A stretch of 64,000 bases of DNA from Streptomyces sp. NBC_00464 (GTDB lineage Bacteria > Actinomycetota > Actinomycetes > Streptomycetales > Streptomycetaceae): NCBI RefSeq assembly GCF_036013915.1, contig NZ_CP107899.1, positions 7,344,001-7,408,000 of the forward strand, written 5' to 3'. Below the pieces are notes generated by a model. The model saw nothing but the letters and a program-made list of their open reading frames with translations, did not search any database and was not told where the DNA came from. Both the position numbers and the translations under genes were made by a program. Shown one piece after another: positions 26,291 to 35,612 of the stretch (its first letter is position 1; each line of letters begins with the position of its first letter).

Positions 26291-27307
26291 TCAGGCGCGC
26301 AGGAGCGAGGAGTCCGCCGAGACGGCGTGCAGGGGAGATGCCCCGTCGGCGACGCGACGGAGCTCTTCGATGACAAGGCGGCCCATGGCCCTGCGTTCAC
26401 CGCTCACGGTTCCGGCGACATGGCCGGTGAGCATGACATTGGGCAGGGTGTACAGAGGTGAAGCGGGAGGCAGCGGTTCATGGGTGGTCACGTCGAGGAC
26501 GGCGTACAAGTCCGGGCGCTCGCCCAGTACATCGATGAGCGCGTCCTCGTCCATCACGGCGCCTCGTGCCGTATTGATGACTGTCGCACCGTGGGGCAGA
26601 CGTCGCAGGAGTTCACCCGTGATCAACTTTTCCGTCCGGCCAGGGATCAGAGGGGCATGGACGCTCAGCACGAGGGAGCGTGCGCACAGGTCCTCCAGTG
26701 CGTCGACGGGCTTGACGCCCAGGCGGCGAAGGTCTTCGGGAGGAAGGTATGGGTCCCAAGCCATCACGTTGGTTTCAAGGCTGTGCAGACGTGCAGCGAC
26801 CTTGCGCGCGATCGAACCGAAGGAGACCAGGCCGACCGGCTGTCCGTAGATGCCCGGGATGCCGTCCAGTGTGGGCAGTTCCCTCCCGGTTTTGATCCGG
26901 TGTGCCCGGCGGTGCACGTCCTTGAGGGCCAGCACTGTCTGGGCGTAGACGTACTCGGCCACAGGTTCGTTGTTCGCTTCGGCCGCCGACACGACGACGA
27001 TGTCCCGGGCCCAGACGGCTTCGCTGACGAGCCCCCGTACGGAGCCGGCGGCGTATGCCACGACCCGCAGCGCCGGAAGGTCCGAGAGGACTTGCTCGGT
27101 CAGACGAGGCATGCCCCATGACGTGACCAGTACCTCGGCCTCGTGACGGCGAGGATGCACACTCAGCGCCGCACTGTCCTCGCATTCGGCCACCACGTCA
27201 GCGATGCCGGCCAGGTCTGCCCAGTCGGCCGGACCGAAAAGTTCGTGCTTGAGCGCGCGGCTCAGCACAACGGCGGCGCGCGGGCGGGTGGTTCGCATCG
27301 GGGGCAA
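26291..27307 (-). CDS. D-2-hydroxyacid dehydrogenase family protein
   Basis: About 338 residues. TTG 27307 is preferred because AAGGAG lies 6 bases before it; ATG 27298 is the alternative. The NAD-binding loop is GLVSFGSIARKVAARL. The catalytic set is present: Arg in NTARGAVMDEDAL, Glu in THEPLPP and His in LTGHVAGT. It is divergent from the PL26-like lyase gene, across a 665-base intergenic region. A role in reducing or oxidising a keto-acid from uronic acid or rhamnose breakdown fits the context but is inference. Confidence 0.88.
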   Translation of the reverse strand: MPPMRTTRPRAAVVLSRALKHELFGPADWADLAGIADVVAECEDSAALSVHPRRHEAEVLVTSWGMPRLTEQVLSDLPALRVVAYAAGSVRGLVSEAVWARDIVVVSAAEANNEPVAEYVYAQTVLALKDVHRRAHRIKTGRELPTLDGIPGIYGQPVGLVSFGSIARKVAARLHSLETNVMAWDPYLPPEDLRRLGVKPVDALEDLCARSLVLSVHAPLIPGRTEKLITGELLRRLPHGATVINTARGAVMDEDALIDVLGERPDLYAVLDVTTHEPLPPASPLYTLPNVMLTGHVAGTVSGERRAMGRLVIEELRRVADGASPLHAVSADSSLLRA

Positions 27308-27973
27308 ACTCGGCTCCTTCGAGAGGGGTTGCGGCCACATGTGTTGCGGCCGCTACATCGCCGACCGGGGATTCGCGGGGTCGGAGCACATCTGCGCGGG
27401 CGGGGAGCCAGCTGGATGCATCGGCGTCGTGGAACGATTCATAGAGCTCTCCGCCGGTGCGACGTCCTGCATTGTGCACGGCCATCGAGTTGTAAACAAT
27501 AGTCTTCACAAAGATTCAAGTTGCTTCAACCTTGGGGTCGTGGGGGCTGTCGTAGTGACTGCGACACCGCGCGGTTCACGCAGTGCAATTCGGGCTGTTG
27601 GGGCCATGTTGTGCAGCCTCACGTCCTCCCGGATGCGCCTCAACGTCTGAGCGGGAGCGGAAGTGTGGGCAGCTGCTGCCTCAGTTTGCTTCAAGTCTGG
27701 TTCATATGAATCGTCTGGTGTAAGCATGTGACCGCGGCGCGGGCCGATGAAGACCACGGCCCGGCTCAGGGGAGAACTCTGCCTGACGAGCCGCTCCTTT
27801 CAAGCGACTTGGTCTGCGCCGCTGCGAGGTCAGTCGCCGGCTTGCGGGTAGCGGCGCACCTGATGGCCGAGCCATCAGCCCGCGACCACGCGTGGACCGA
27901 TGCCCTACCTCTCATTCCCAAGCCGTCCAACGACGAGCGCCCAGGCGCCCGCTGCTCAGAGGAGTTGAACACC
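27308..27973. promoter_or_regulatory. Intergenic control region between divergent genes
   Basis: No gene seen. The region is AT-richer than its surroundings around 27490-27535 and 27680-27715. It holds two copies of TTGCTTCA (27521-27528, 27686-27693) and the palindrome TTCATATGAA (27701-27710). TTGCTTCA recurs before the CE12 gene (35458-35465). No clear -35/-10 pair was found. Confidence 0.5.
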
Positions 27974-30712
27974 GTGGGACAGATCAGTCGACGGTCCGTG
28001 CTGGCATCCGCCGCTGCGGGAGGCGCGGCCGCATGGTTCAGTTCCACGACAAGTGCCGCCGCAAGCAGCCCACTTGAAGAGCCTTGGGCAGCCCCGGTCC
28101 GGGCCGACGGCCACGATCCGGTCACGCTGCGCTGGCTGGAGAGGGACGTGCCGGCCGAACTCGCGGCCGGCACTACCTGGGGCGTTCCCTGGCCGGCCGG
28201 CGCGTTCGCCGCCGACCAGGAGTTCTCGCTGACAACGGAGTCGGGGCAGGGCATCCCGGTGCAGAGCTGGCCGACCGGATGGTGGCCGGACGGTTCCGTG
28301 AAGTGGACCGCCCACGCCGTCAGCGGCGCGGTCGCACGGAGTGAGAGCTACCGGCTTGCGGCCGGCGCAGCGGCGAAGCCGGACTCCGCCCTCGAAGTGC
28401 ACCGGGGACGCGACCAGATCACCGTGAACACAGGTGTGATCGAGGTGGTGTTCCCTCGCCAGGGCGGTCTGGTCATCAAGTCGATCCGGCGGGGAGGCAC
28501 GGTGATCGCGGAGAACGGCCACCTGATCGCCTCTCGTCAGGACAAGCCCAGTACGGATCCCTCGCCGGTGGTCAAGTCCGAGTCGTTCACCGGCATCGTG
28601 AGTGAGGTGACCGTGGAGCAGGACGGGCCGGTGCGTGCCGTGGTCAAGGTCGAGGGGAAGCACAGGAAGGGCCGGCATGCCTGGCTGCCCTTTGTCGTGC
28701 GCTTCTATCTGTACGCCGGATCGGACGGCATCCGCACCGTGCACAACTTCGTGTTCGACGGCGACGAGAAGAAGGACTTCATCAACGGTCTCGGGATCCG
28801 TTTCGACGTCCCGATGCGCGGTGAGCTGCATGACCGGCACGTCCGCTTCGCGGGACAGGACCAGGGGGTTCTCGCTGAGGCGGTCCGCGGTATCACGGGA
28901 CTGCGACGTGACCCCGGCGCGGCTGTACGTACGGCGCAGTACGAGGGCAGGGCGACTCCCGACCCGAGCACCTGGGACAGTCGTGTCACCTCCCGGCTGC
29001 AGTACATCCCGGCCTTCGGGGACTACAGCCTCAGGCAGCTCAACGCCCATGGCTTCGAAGTCCACAAGCGGACGAAGCCCGGCCACTCCTGGGTGCGGGT
29101 CGACGGCGGCAAGCGTGCCGAAGGCCTCGGCTACGTGGGCTCCCCGTCCGGCGGTCTCGCCTTCGGCATGCGCAATTTCTGGCAACTGCACCCCACTGAA
29201 CTGGAGATCGCAGGGGCTGCCGGCACGAAGGCCCAGGTCACAGTGTGGATGTGGTCCCCGCGTGCGAACGCCATGGACCTGCGCTTCTACCACGACGGCA
29301 TGGGGCAGGACACCTACCCCGAGCAACTCGAGGGCCTTGAGATCACCTACGAGGACTACGAACCGGGCTTCGGAACTCCCTACGGCGTCGCCCGCACCAC
29401 CGAGATGACCTTCTGGGCCCTGGAATCCACGCCCAGCGCCGCGCGATTCGCTTCGCTCGCTGCCGCCAACTCCACACCTCCCCTGCTCGCCAGCAGCCCG
29501 GAACACAATCACAGCGCGAAGATCTTCGGGGCGTGGAGCCCGGTGGACCGCTCGGTTCCGGCGAAGGCGGTGGTCGAGGACCAGCTCCAGGCCATCCACC
29601 GCTATCACCGCGAGCAGGTGGACCAGCGATCCTGGTACGGCTTCTGGGACTACGGCGACATCATGCACAACTACGACGGCGACCGGCACACCTGGTCCTA
29701 TGACGTCGGTGGCTACGCCTGGGACAACTCGGAGCTCTCCACCGACCTGTGGCTCTGGTACCACTACCTGCGCACCGGCGACGCGTCCGCCTTCCGTTTC
29801 GCGGAGGCCATGACCCGCCACACAGGTGAGGTGGACATGTACCACATCGGCAAGTACCAGGGCCTGGGGACCCGGCACGGCGTCATGCACTGGGGAGACA
29901 GCGCCAAGCAGGTACGCATCAGCAACGCCGGCTACAAGCGCTTCTACTACTTCCTCACCGCGGACGAGCGGGTAGGCGACATTCTGCACGACCTCGTCGA
30001 CGCCGATCGCAGTTTCCTCGTCCTCGATCCCGTACGGAAGATCAGGGAGGGCGACCCCTTCGAACCCGAGCCGAAGGCCATGCCTGTCGGAACCACCACC
30101 GACTGGGGATCGCTTGCCATGGCCTGGCTCACCGAGTGGGAGCGGCACGGCAAGTCCATTGCCCGTACGAAGCTGGTCAACGGCGCAACGACCATTGCGG
30201 CCATGCCCAACGGATGGGTGCAGAGCGGGGCGATCACCTATGACCTCGCGGACGGCAGGTTCACCGGCCCCACGGAACCGAGCGTGTACGTAGGGGCCCT
30301 GAGCTCCGTGTTCGGGCTGATCGAGGTCATGACCGAGGTGGTGGAACTGGTCGACGACGACAACGTCAAGAAGCAGTGGCTGATGTTCTGCCGTCTGTAC
30401 AACGCCACCAAGGACGAGCAGCGGGCCATCACCGGATCGGACTGGGGAAACCTCAATCTCCGGCAGGCCTACTCCCGAGCCACCGCTTACGCGGCCCACC
30501 AGCTCGACGACGACACCCTTGCCGTGCGTGCCTGGAAGGAGCTGCGCACCGGTCACGCGGGATACCCCGCAGACCACGACTTCACCTCTCATCGGGTGGA
30601 GGGCCCCGACGTACTCAACCCCGTGGACGAGGCCGGATTCTCCGCCAACGCCAGCGCCCAGTTCGGGCTCGCCGCCATCCAGTGTCTGGCCCTGGTCGGA
30701 GACAAGGCCTGA
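27974..30712 (+). CDS. PL26-like exo-rhamnogalacturonan lyase (PcRGLX/YetA type), Tat-exported
   Basis: 912 residues from GTG 27974, which follows GAGGAG and opens a Tat signal (ISRRSVLASAAAGGAAAWF). The sequence follows the three-domain PcRGLX/YetA-like layout: an N-terminal beta-rich part (TTWGVPWPAGAFAADQEF), a central sandwich and a C-terminal toroid with WYGFWDYGDIMHNYDGDRH. It shares these motifs with the 909-residue protein encoded at 47055-49784. The fungal prototype releases unsaturated disaccharides from the end of the RG-I backbone; the same reaction here is inferred. In-frame codons upstream of 27974 are probably untranslated leader. Confidence 0.82.
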   Translation: MGQISRRSVLASAAAGGAAAWFSSTTSAAASSPLEEPWAAPVRADGHDPVTLRWLERDVPAELAAGTTWGVPWPAGAFAADQEFSLTTESGQGIPVQSWPTGWWPDGSVKWTAHAVSGAVARSESYRLAAGAAAKPDSALEVHRGRDQITVNTGVIEVVFPRQGGLVIKSIRRGGTVIAENGHLIASRQDKPSTDPSPVVKSESFTGIVSEVTVEQDGPVRAVVKVEGKHRKGRHAWLPFVVRFYLYAGSDGIRTVHNFVFDGDEKKDFINGLGIRFDVPMRGELHDRHVRFAGQDQGVLAEAVRGITGLRRDPGAAVRTAQYEGRATPDPSTWDSRVTSRLQYIPAFGDYSLRQLNAHGFEVHKRTKPGHSWVRVDGGKRAEGLGYVGSPSGGLAFGMRNFWQLHPTELEIAGAAGTKAQVTVWMWSPRANAMDLRFYHDGMGQDTYPEQLEGLEITYEDYEPGFGTPYGVARTTEMTFWALESTPSAARFASLAAANSTPPLLASSPEHNHSAKIFGAWSPVDRSVPAKAVVEDQLQAIHRYHREQVDQRSWYGFWDYGDIMHNYDGDRHTWSYDVGGYAWDNSELSTDLWLWYHYLRTGDASAFRFAEAMTRHTGEVDMYHIGKYQGLGTRHGVMHWGDSAKQVRISNAGYKRFYYFLTADERVGDILHDLVDADRSFLVLDPVRKIREGDPFEPEPKAMPVGTTTDWGSLAMAWLTEWERHGKSIARTKLVNGATTIAAMPNGWVQSGAITYDLADGRFTGPTEPSVYVGALSSVFGLIEVMTEVVELVDDDNVKKQWLMFCRLYNATKDEQRAITGSDWGNLNLRQAYSRATAYAAHQLDDDTLAVRAWKELRTGHAGYPADHDFTSHRVEGPDVLNPVDEAGFSANASAQFGLAAIQCLALVGDKA

Positions 30713-30799
30713 AGACTGCCACCGGGGTGCCCCAGCTCAGAGCAAGATCGATCATTCTCCTCTAGGATCGTTAAGATCTGTTCACCGGAGGGGGCCGCC

Positions 30800-31903
30800 A
30801 TGACCGACATGCTCGTCGCCCAGCGACGCGAGCGGCTGCTCAGTGAGCTGAGGGCTTCCGGAGGCCTCAAGGTCGTCGAACTCGCCACACGTCTCGGGGT
30901 CTCCCGGGCCACCGTGCGGCGAGACCTGCTCGACCTGGAGAACGAGGGCGCGCTGAGTCGGGTGCGTGGCGGCGCGATGCTTGCCACGCCCCCACTCGGC
31001 GCCGTCGCGCAGCCGGCTTCGGCAGGCAGCTCGTTCGCCAGGCCGGAGCGGACGCTTGGGCTGCTTGTGCCGTCCGCCACTTACTACTACCCGCGCGTGG
31101 TCGCCGGTGTCCGGGAGGTGGCCACCGCGTACGACGCCAGGGTCGTCATCAGCCTGACCGACTACACCCGCGACAGCGATGCGCAGCGCATCGAGGAACT
31201 CGCCGAGTCGGGTGCGTCCGGCCTGCTGGTCGCCTCGCCGGGCGGACACGAGCTGCCCGACAAGACGCTGCACGAGCTGGAGCGAACCGGTCTCCCCTTC
31301 GTGCTGCTCGAGCGGCAGCCGCATGATCCTTTCGCCTCCTGCGAGTTCGTGGCCACTGACCACAGGCAGGGCGCCTTCGCCGCGGTACGTCATCTTGTGC
31401 AACTCGGACATGAAGCCGTGGCGCTGTTCACCAACGGCAGTCCCACCGCACCCCTGCTGCAGGCAGGCCATCAGGCGGCGGTCAGCCGACTGGAGTTGGA
31501 TCAAGGTGCGCCCGTGCTCGACAGCGGGCGGCCGACACTCGGCTCGACGGAAGCGGCCGCGCAGTACGACCAGTTCATCGAGGAGTGTCTGGCCGGCGGT
31601 GTCCGTGCCGCTCTCGTGCACTCGGATCACGACGCGATCGAACTCATGCGGCGCATGCGCCTTCGCCACTTGCACGCCCCGAAGGACCTCGCGCTCATCG
31701 CCTACGACGACGAGATCGCGTCCCTCGCGGATGTGCCGCTGACGGCTGTCGCGCCTCCGAAACACGAGATCGGACAGCAGGCGGCGCGGCTCCTTCTGGA
31801 CCGACTGGAGGCACCGGACCCGCTTTCGGTCCCCGTCCGGCAGTTGTTCATGCAGCCCCGTCTCACGATCAGGGCGTCCTGCGGTACGCGGGCCGGAGCC
31901 TGA
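30800..31903 (+). CDS. Hybrid regulator: DeoR-type DNA-binding domain on a LacI-type sensor
   Basis: 367 residues from ATG 30800. Residues 1-60 form a DeoR winged helix (QRRERLLSELRASGG, then VSRATVRRDLLDLENEG and LSRVRGGA). Instead of the DeoR sugar-phosphate isomerase-like domain, the rest is a periplasmic-binding fold as in LacI regulators (LGLLVPSATYYYPRVVAGV, then LIAYDDEIASLADVPLTAV). It should sense a free sugar or oligosaccharide. It lies between the PL26 and PL11 genes, both of which it may control; TTGCTTCA-like elements or the 32021 palindrome are candidate targets. Confidence 0.9.
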   Translation: MTDMLVAQRRERLLSELRASGGLKVVELATRLGVSRATVRRDLLDLENEGALSRVRGGAMLATPPLGAVAQPASAGSSFARPERTLGLLVPSATYYYPRVVAGVREVATAYDARVVISLTDYTRDSDAQRIEELAESGASGLLVASPGGHELPDKTLHELERTGLPFVLLERQPHDPFASCEFVATDHRQGAFAAVRHLVQLGHEAVALFTNGSPTAPLLQAGHQAAVSRLELDQGAPVLDSGRPTLGSTEAAAQYDQFIEECLAGGVRAALVHSDHDAIELMRRMRLRHLHAPKDLALIAYDDEIASLADVPLTAVAPPKHEIGQQAARLLLDRLEAPDPLSVPVRQLFMQPRLTIRASCGTRAGA

Positions 31904-31933
31904 CCGTCGGTCCCTCGATCTATCCCTCCCCAC

Positions 31934-31958
31934 GCCGCCGGTAGCCGCTACCGGCGGC
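31934..31958 (+). terminator. Hairpin after the hybrid regulator
   Basis: GCCGCCGGTAGC (31934-31945) pairs with GCTACCGGCGGC (31947-31958); effectively 11 bp with a 3-base loop, 31 bases after the stop. Confidence 0.75.
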
Positions 31959-31992
31959 TGAGGCATGCCACAAGACTGTTCCGACCTAGCTA

Positions 31993-32037
31993 TTGACGTG
32001 TCCCGACCAAATGAGCAGCATGCTTCGAAACGAAGCA
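31993..32037 (+). promoter_or_regulatory. Promoter and operator of the PL11 lyase gene
   Basis: TTGACG (31993-31998), 17 bases, then CAGCAT (32016-32021) as a weak -10. Overlapping it is a 17-bp perfect palindrome, TGCTTCG-AAA-CGAAGCA (32021-32037), well placed to block polymerase. Its half-site TGCTTC resembles the TTGCTTCA elements at 27521, 27686 and 35458. Confidence 0.65.
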
Positions 32038-32141
32038 ATATGAAGCGTCGGTGCGCCCACGTGCGCGACCGCTAGGCGGAACAGCGTTCGTCGACTGCAC
32101 GAGTGGCGCTCCGGCATGTGTAGGTGTCAAAGGAGGCATAC

Positions 32142-34037
32142 GTGCACCAGCAGCAGAAGCACCGCCGGAGCAGGGTCCGGTGGGCAGTGGGGGCCATAGC
32201 GGCGGTGGTTGCCGGAGCCGCGGCCGTGATCGCCGGCCCTCCCGGAGCAGACGCAACCTCCGCCACAGAGGGGCAACCCGCCGCAGCAGTCGTCGCGGCT
32301 GCGCGGACCATGGAGAACCTCGACCGGGCGGTCGTAGCCGTACGCAGCAGCGACACCGACGTACTCGTCACGTGGCGCCTGCTCGGGCTCGATCCCGACG
32401 GCATCGGTTTCAATCTGTACCGGTCAACAGGCGGCGCCGCCTCGACCAAACTCAACGCTGAAGTCCTGACCGGGGCGACGAACTTCGTCGATTCCACCGC
32501 CGATCTGACCAAGACCAACAGCTACCGCGTACGTCCGGTCAAGGATGGCAGGGAGCAGGCCTCCAGCAAGATCTTCACGCTGTCGGCGGATCATGCCAAG
32601 GAACCCGTGGTCCGCATTCCCCTTCAGAAGGGCGGTCCGATCAAGTTCACCTGGGTCGGCGACCTCGACGGTGACGGCCTGTACGACTATGTGGTGGACC
32701 GCCAGACCTCTCCTCAGCAGATCGAGGCCTACCGCAGTGACGGCACGCTGTTGTGGCGCATGGACATGGGTCACAACAGCACGGACCAGAACAACATCGA
32801 AGGCGGCTCGTCCACCATCGACGTGGGGCACTGGGACGGCGTCACGGTCCAGGACCTCGACAGCGACGGCCGTGCCGAGGTGGCCGTTCGCATTGCCGAC
32901 GGAGTCACCTTCGGTGACGGTGAGACGTTCTCCTACGGCGACGACTCGCACCAGTTCATCGCGATCCTCGACGGCCGTACAGGAGCTGCGAGGGCCACTG
33001 CCCCCGTCCCCGACGACTACCTGACCGACGGCCCCATGTACGCCCGCTTCGGTGTGGGTTATCTGGACGGTTCCACGCCGAGCCTGGTCGCCTACATGAA
33101 GAACCGTGTCGGCAACGGCGGCTTCAACCTCATGATGACCGCCTGGAAGTTCGACGGCAGCGCTGTGAAGCGGCAATGGAAGTGGCTGCGCGGGAACCAG
33201 GACGCCCCCGACGGACACAACACGCGGATCGTCGACGTCGACGGTGACGGCAAGGACGAGATCGCCGAGATCGGGTTCGTCCTGAACGGCGACGGAACAC
33301 TGCGGTACTCGCTTGCACCCGAAGGTGTCATCCACGGGGACCGCTTCTATCTGGCGAAAATGGATCCGGACCGCCCCGGCCTTCAGGGCTACGGCATTCA
33401 GCAGGACAACCCCAACGGTCTGCGCGAGTACTACTACGACGCCGCCGACGGGAGCATGATCTGGCAGCACGAGGCGGAAGGTGTCGCCGATGTGGGACGG
33501 GGGCTGGTCGGGGACATCGACCCGGGCCACCCCGGTATGGAAGCCTGGTCGTTCTCGGGCGTCTACAACGCGCCGACCGACAAGCTGACCGAGCCCGACA
33601 CCTCGCTCAGCCCGTGGCCCGCTCTGGGGCTCTGGTGGGACGGAGACCTCACCATGGAACTGCTCAACAACCAGAAGCTGGAGAAGTGGAACCCGGAGGC
33701 GCCGGCGCCCAGCAACGGCCTTCCGAGGGTGCTGACCACGTCGAAGTTCGGGGCCGTGGGTGTGGGCAGCGCCGGCAACCCGACCATGGTCGGCGACATC
33801 ATGGGCGACTGGCGGGAGGAAGCCGTCTACTCCAACGCCGACAACGACGAACTCATCGTCTTCACCACGGACCGGTCCACGAAGACGCGGCTGTACACCC
33901 TCGCCCACAATCCGGCCTACCGGAACGACATGACGGTCAAGGGCTACATGCAGTCCCACGAGGTCGACTACTTCCTCGGGGACGGCATGAGCGAGCCGCC
34001 TCCGCCCAGCATCGTCTACGCGCCGAGCGGGTCCTGA
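32142..34037 (+). CDS. PL11 rhamnogalacturonan lyase, secreted
   Basis: 631 residues from GTG 32142, placed 5 bases after AAAGGAGG. Signal peptide RVRWAVGAIAAVVAGAAA. An N-terminal Fn3-like part (TWRLLGLDPDGIGFNLYR) leads into the eight-bladed propeller of family 11 with repeated calcium-type loops (WVGDLDGDGLYDY, RIVDVDGDGKDEIAE) and the late block GDIMGDWREEAVYSNADNDEL. It cleaves the RG-I backbone by beta-elimination. A decayed homologue lies at 51385-51945. Confidence 0.93.
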   Translation: MHQQQKHRRSRVRWAVGAIAAVVAGAAAVIAGPPGADATSATEGQPAAAVVAAARTMENLDRAVVAVRSSDTDVLVTWRLLGLDPDGIGFNLYRSTGGAASTKLNAEVLTGATNFVDSTADLTKTNSYRVRPVKDGREQASSKIFTLSADHAKEPVVRIPLQKGGPIKFTWVGDLDGDGLYDYVVDRQTSPQQIEAYRSDGTLLWRMDMGHNSTDQNNIEGGSSTIDVGHWDGVTVQDLDSDGRAEVAVRIADGVTFGDGETFSYGDDSHQFIAILDGRTGAARATAPVPDDYLTDGPMYARFGVGYLDGSTPSLVAYMKNRVGNGGFNLMMTAWKFDGSAVKRQWKWLRGNQDAPDGHNTRIVDVDGDGKDEIAEIGFVLNGDGTLRYSLAPEGVIHGDRFYLAKMDPDRPGLQGYGIQQDNPNGLREYYYDAADGSMIWQHEAEGVADVGRGLVGDIDPGHPGMEAWSFSGVYNAPTDKLTEPDTSLSPWPALGLWWDGDLTMELLNNQKLEKWNPEAPAPSNGLPRVLTTSKFGAVGVGSAGNPTMVGDIMGDWREEAVYSNADNDELIVFTTDRSTKTRLYTLAHNPAYRNDMTVKGYMQSHEVDYFLGDGMSEPPPPSIVYAPSGS

Positions 34038-34055
34038 GAGTCCCTGCAAAATGAG

Positions 34056-34101
34056 AACCTCCAGTGTTCTGGCCGCCATACAGCCCAGAACACTGGAGGT
34101 T
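34056..34101. terminator. Bidirectional terminator between PL11 and CE12 genes
   Basis: AACCTCCAGTGTTCTGG (34056-34072) pairs perfectly with its complement at 34085-34101; 17-bp stem, 12-base loop, between convergent genes. Confidence 0.9.
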
Positions 34102-34150
34102 GCGTGACGCAGCCGGCCGACGTGGCTTCTCGCTCGTCGGCCGAACAGCG

Positions 34151-35224
34151 TCAGCGGATCAGCCGCGAGGGGACGAGGCGCTGAGCTTTCAGGTCCCCGA
34201 GCACGAGGGCGGCGTACTGGGTTGCTCCGTACACGGAGGTATGGGTGTTGTCACCGTTGACGTCCGTCAGGTAGATGCCGCGGGATTCCACGGGGCCGAG
34301 ACGTTCCACGAGCTCCTGGGACATCGCCGTCAGGTCCACCAGAGGGACGTCGAGTTCCTGCGCCAGGGAACGCATTTCCACCGGCAGATTGGCCTGCCCG
34401 GTCACGTGGAGGGCGACATCGTTGAGCGTGCCGTCGCTGTTGAAGCGGCGCCGGACGATCGGGGTCACGAACACCGGCTGTCCGCCCTTGGCGGTGACCC
34501 GCTCCGCCATGGCGGTCAGGTTGGCACGGTAGGCGGCGGCCGTCGTTATCTTGTCGTTGTGAGCCAGTTGGATGAGCACCAGGTCCCCCCGCCGGATCCG
34601 GGCCTCCAGGGCCTCGAACAACACGGGATTGTCGAGGAAGCTCTGTGTCGACTCGCCGGAGTCCGCGTAGTTGGCGACCGAGATTCCGCGTCGCAGGAAC
34701 TGGGTCAGTTCCTGCCCCCACCCCGCGTACGGGATGTACCACTGGTCGCACACCGTGGAGTCGCCGGCCAGGAGGATCTGTGGGGTGCGGTGGGCCGGCG
34801 TCACCTTGAGCCCCGACAGCTGCGGTGCGGCACCCTCGAAACGGATATCGAGGCCGGGGGTTCCGGCCGGGTCCGTGGGCTGTCCTTCGGGATCGCGCAC
34901 GTTCACGGTGAAGCTGCGCATGGTTCTCCGGCCCGCCTCGGTGGGCGTTTCGGCGAGCATCGTCCGGCGTGCCTCGGCGGAGATGCTGGTGCTTCCGGGA
35001 ACGCTGCCCCCCAGCAGGGCTGTGACCGTGTAGTTGCCTGGGGGCACGTCGAAGTGGCAGACGACGGGGGATGTTCCTGAGCACTCGCTCGGCACTGCCT
35101 GCCCCTGATCAGAGGGACTGTGGGCCTGAGCAGGGGTCCCGAGCAGGGTGGCAAACCCCAGCGCGGCGCTGAGGAGAGCGGTCCCTCGGGCTGCTCTGCG
35201 CTGACGAGGTACGGAAGAAGGCAT
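34151..35224 (-). CDS. Rhamnogalacturonan acetylesterase-like SGNH hydrolase (CE12 type), secreted
   Basis: 357 residues with a signal peptide (RGTALLSAALGFATLLGTPA). An N-terminal beta domain (VVCHFDVPPGNYTVTALLGG) precedes the SGNH hydrolase: block I AGDSTVCD with the catalytic Ser, Gly in YADSGES, Asn in LIQLAHND, and Asp/His in DNTHTSVYGA. This arrangement is typical of enzymes that remove acetyl groups from RG-I, which helps the lyases. Convergent with the PL11 gene; its own promoter lies at 35443-35415. Confidence 0.88.
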   Translation of the reverse strand: MPSSVPRQRRAARGTALLSAALGFATLLGTPAQAHSPSDQGQAVPSECSGTSPVVCHFDVPPGNYTVTALLGGSVPGSTSISAEARRTMLAETPTEAGRRTMRSFTVNVRDPEGQPTDPAGTPGLDIRFEGAAPQLSGLKVTPAHRTPQILLAGDSTVCDQWYIPYAGWGQELTQFLRRGISVANYADSGESTQSFLDNPVLFEALEARIRRGDLVLIQLAHNDKITTAAAYRANLTAMAERVTAKGGQPVFVTPIVRRRFNSDGTLNDVALHVTGQANLPVEMRSLAQELDVPLVDLTAMSQELVERLGPVESRGIYLTDVNGDNTHTSVYGATQYAALVLGDLKAQRLVPSRLIR

Positions 35225-35414
35225 AACTGTGTCCCTTCACTGACTCACTGAGCCCCGTGGGGGCGGGTGCGGGTGCCGGACATGCCTGGCGGAGTGATCA
35301 CGACGCGCTGGTCCTGGCCCGCGCGACCGCTTGTGCAGCCCGTCGAGGCGGCATGGACTGCGACCGGTGGAGAGATGGGGTAGGCCCGGTCGAGCAGGCC
35401 GTGCCAACGCGAGC

Positions 35415-35465
35415 ACTTTGGTGCAGAGTTGAGCGCTCGTCAATATCTTGAGACAGATTGCTTCA
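35415..35465 (-). promoter_or_regulatory. Promoter of the CE12 gene with upstream TTGCTTCA element
   Basis: Reading leftward: TGAAGCAA (35465-35458), then TTGACG (35443-35438), a 17-base spacer and CAAAGT (35420-35415). The same arrangement, with nearly the same sequence between element and -35, occurs at 50464-50415 before the decayed acetylesterase. Confidence 0.7.
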
Positions 35466-35550
35466 GCGTGTGACTGATGGCTCGGCTAGTTTCGGATCGC
35501 AGGCTCCGAGGCCGACGGCTGCTCGTCCGAACGCCACCGGGCTCTTGGCG

Positions 35551-35583
35551 CGCATCAATAATTAATATTTAATGTCGTTGACC
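35551..35583 (+). promoter_or_regulatory. AT-rich dyad before the galactose-oxidation operon
   Basis: A run of about 20 A/T-dominated bases (ATCAATAATTAATATTTAAT, 35553-35572) forms an imperfect dyad and is followed by TTGACC (35578-35583). It stands out sharply in this GC-rich sequence. It resembles, but is not identical to, the three 26-bp GntR-type cassettes. No convincing -10 lies before the GTG at 35613. Confidence 0.6.
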
Positions 35584-35612
35584 TGTTCGGCCGCCGTACC
35601 TGGAGACTGCTC

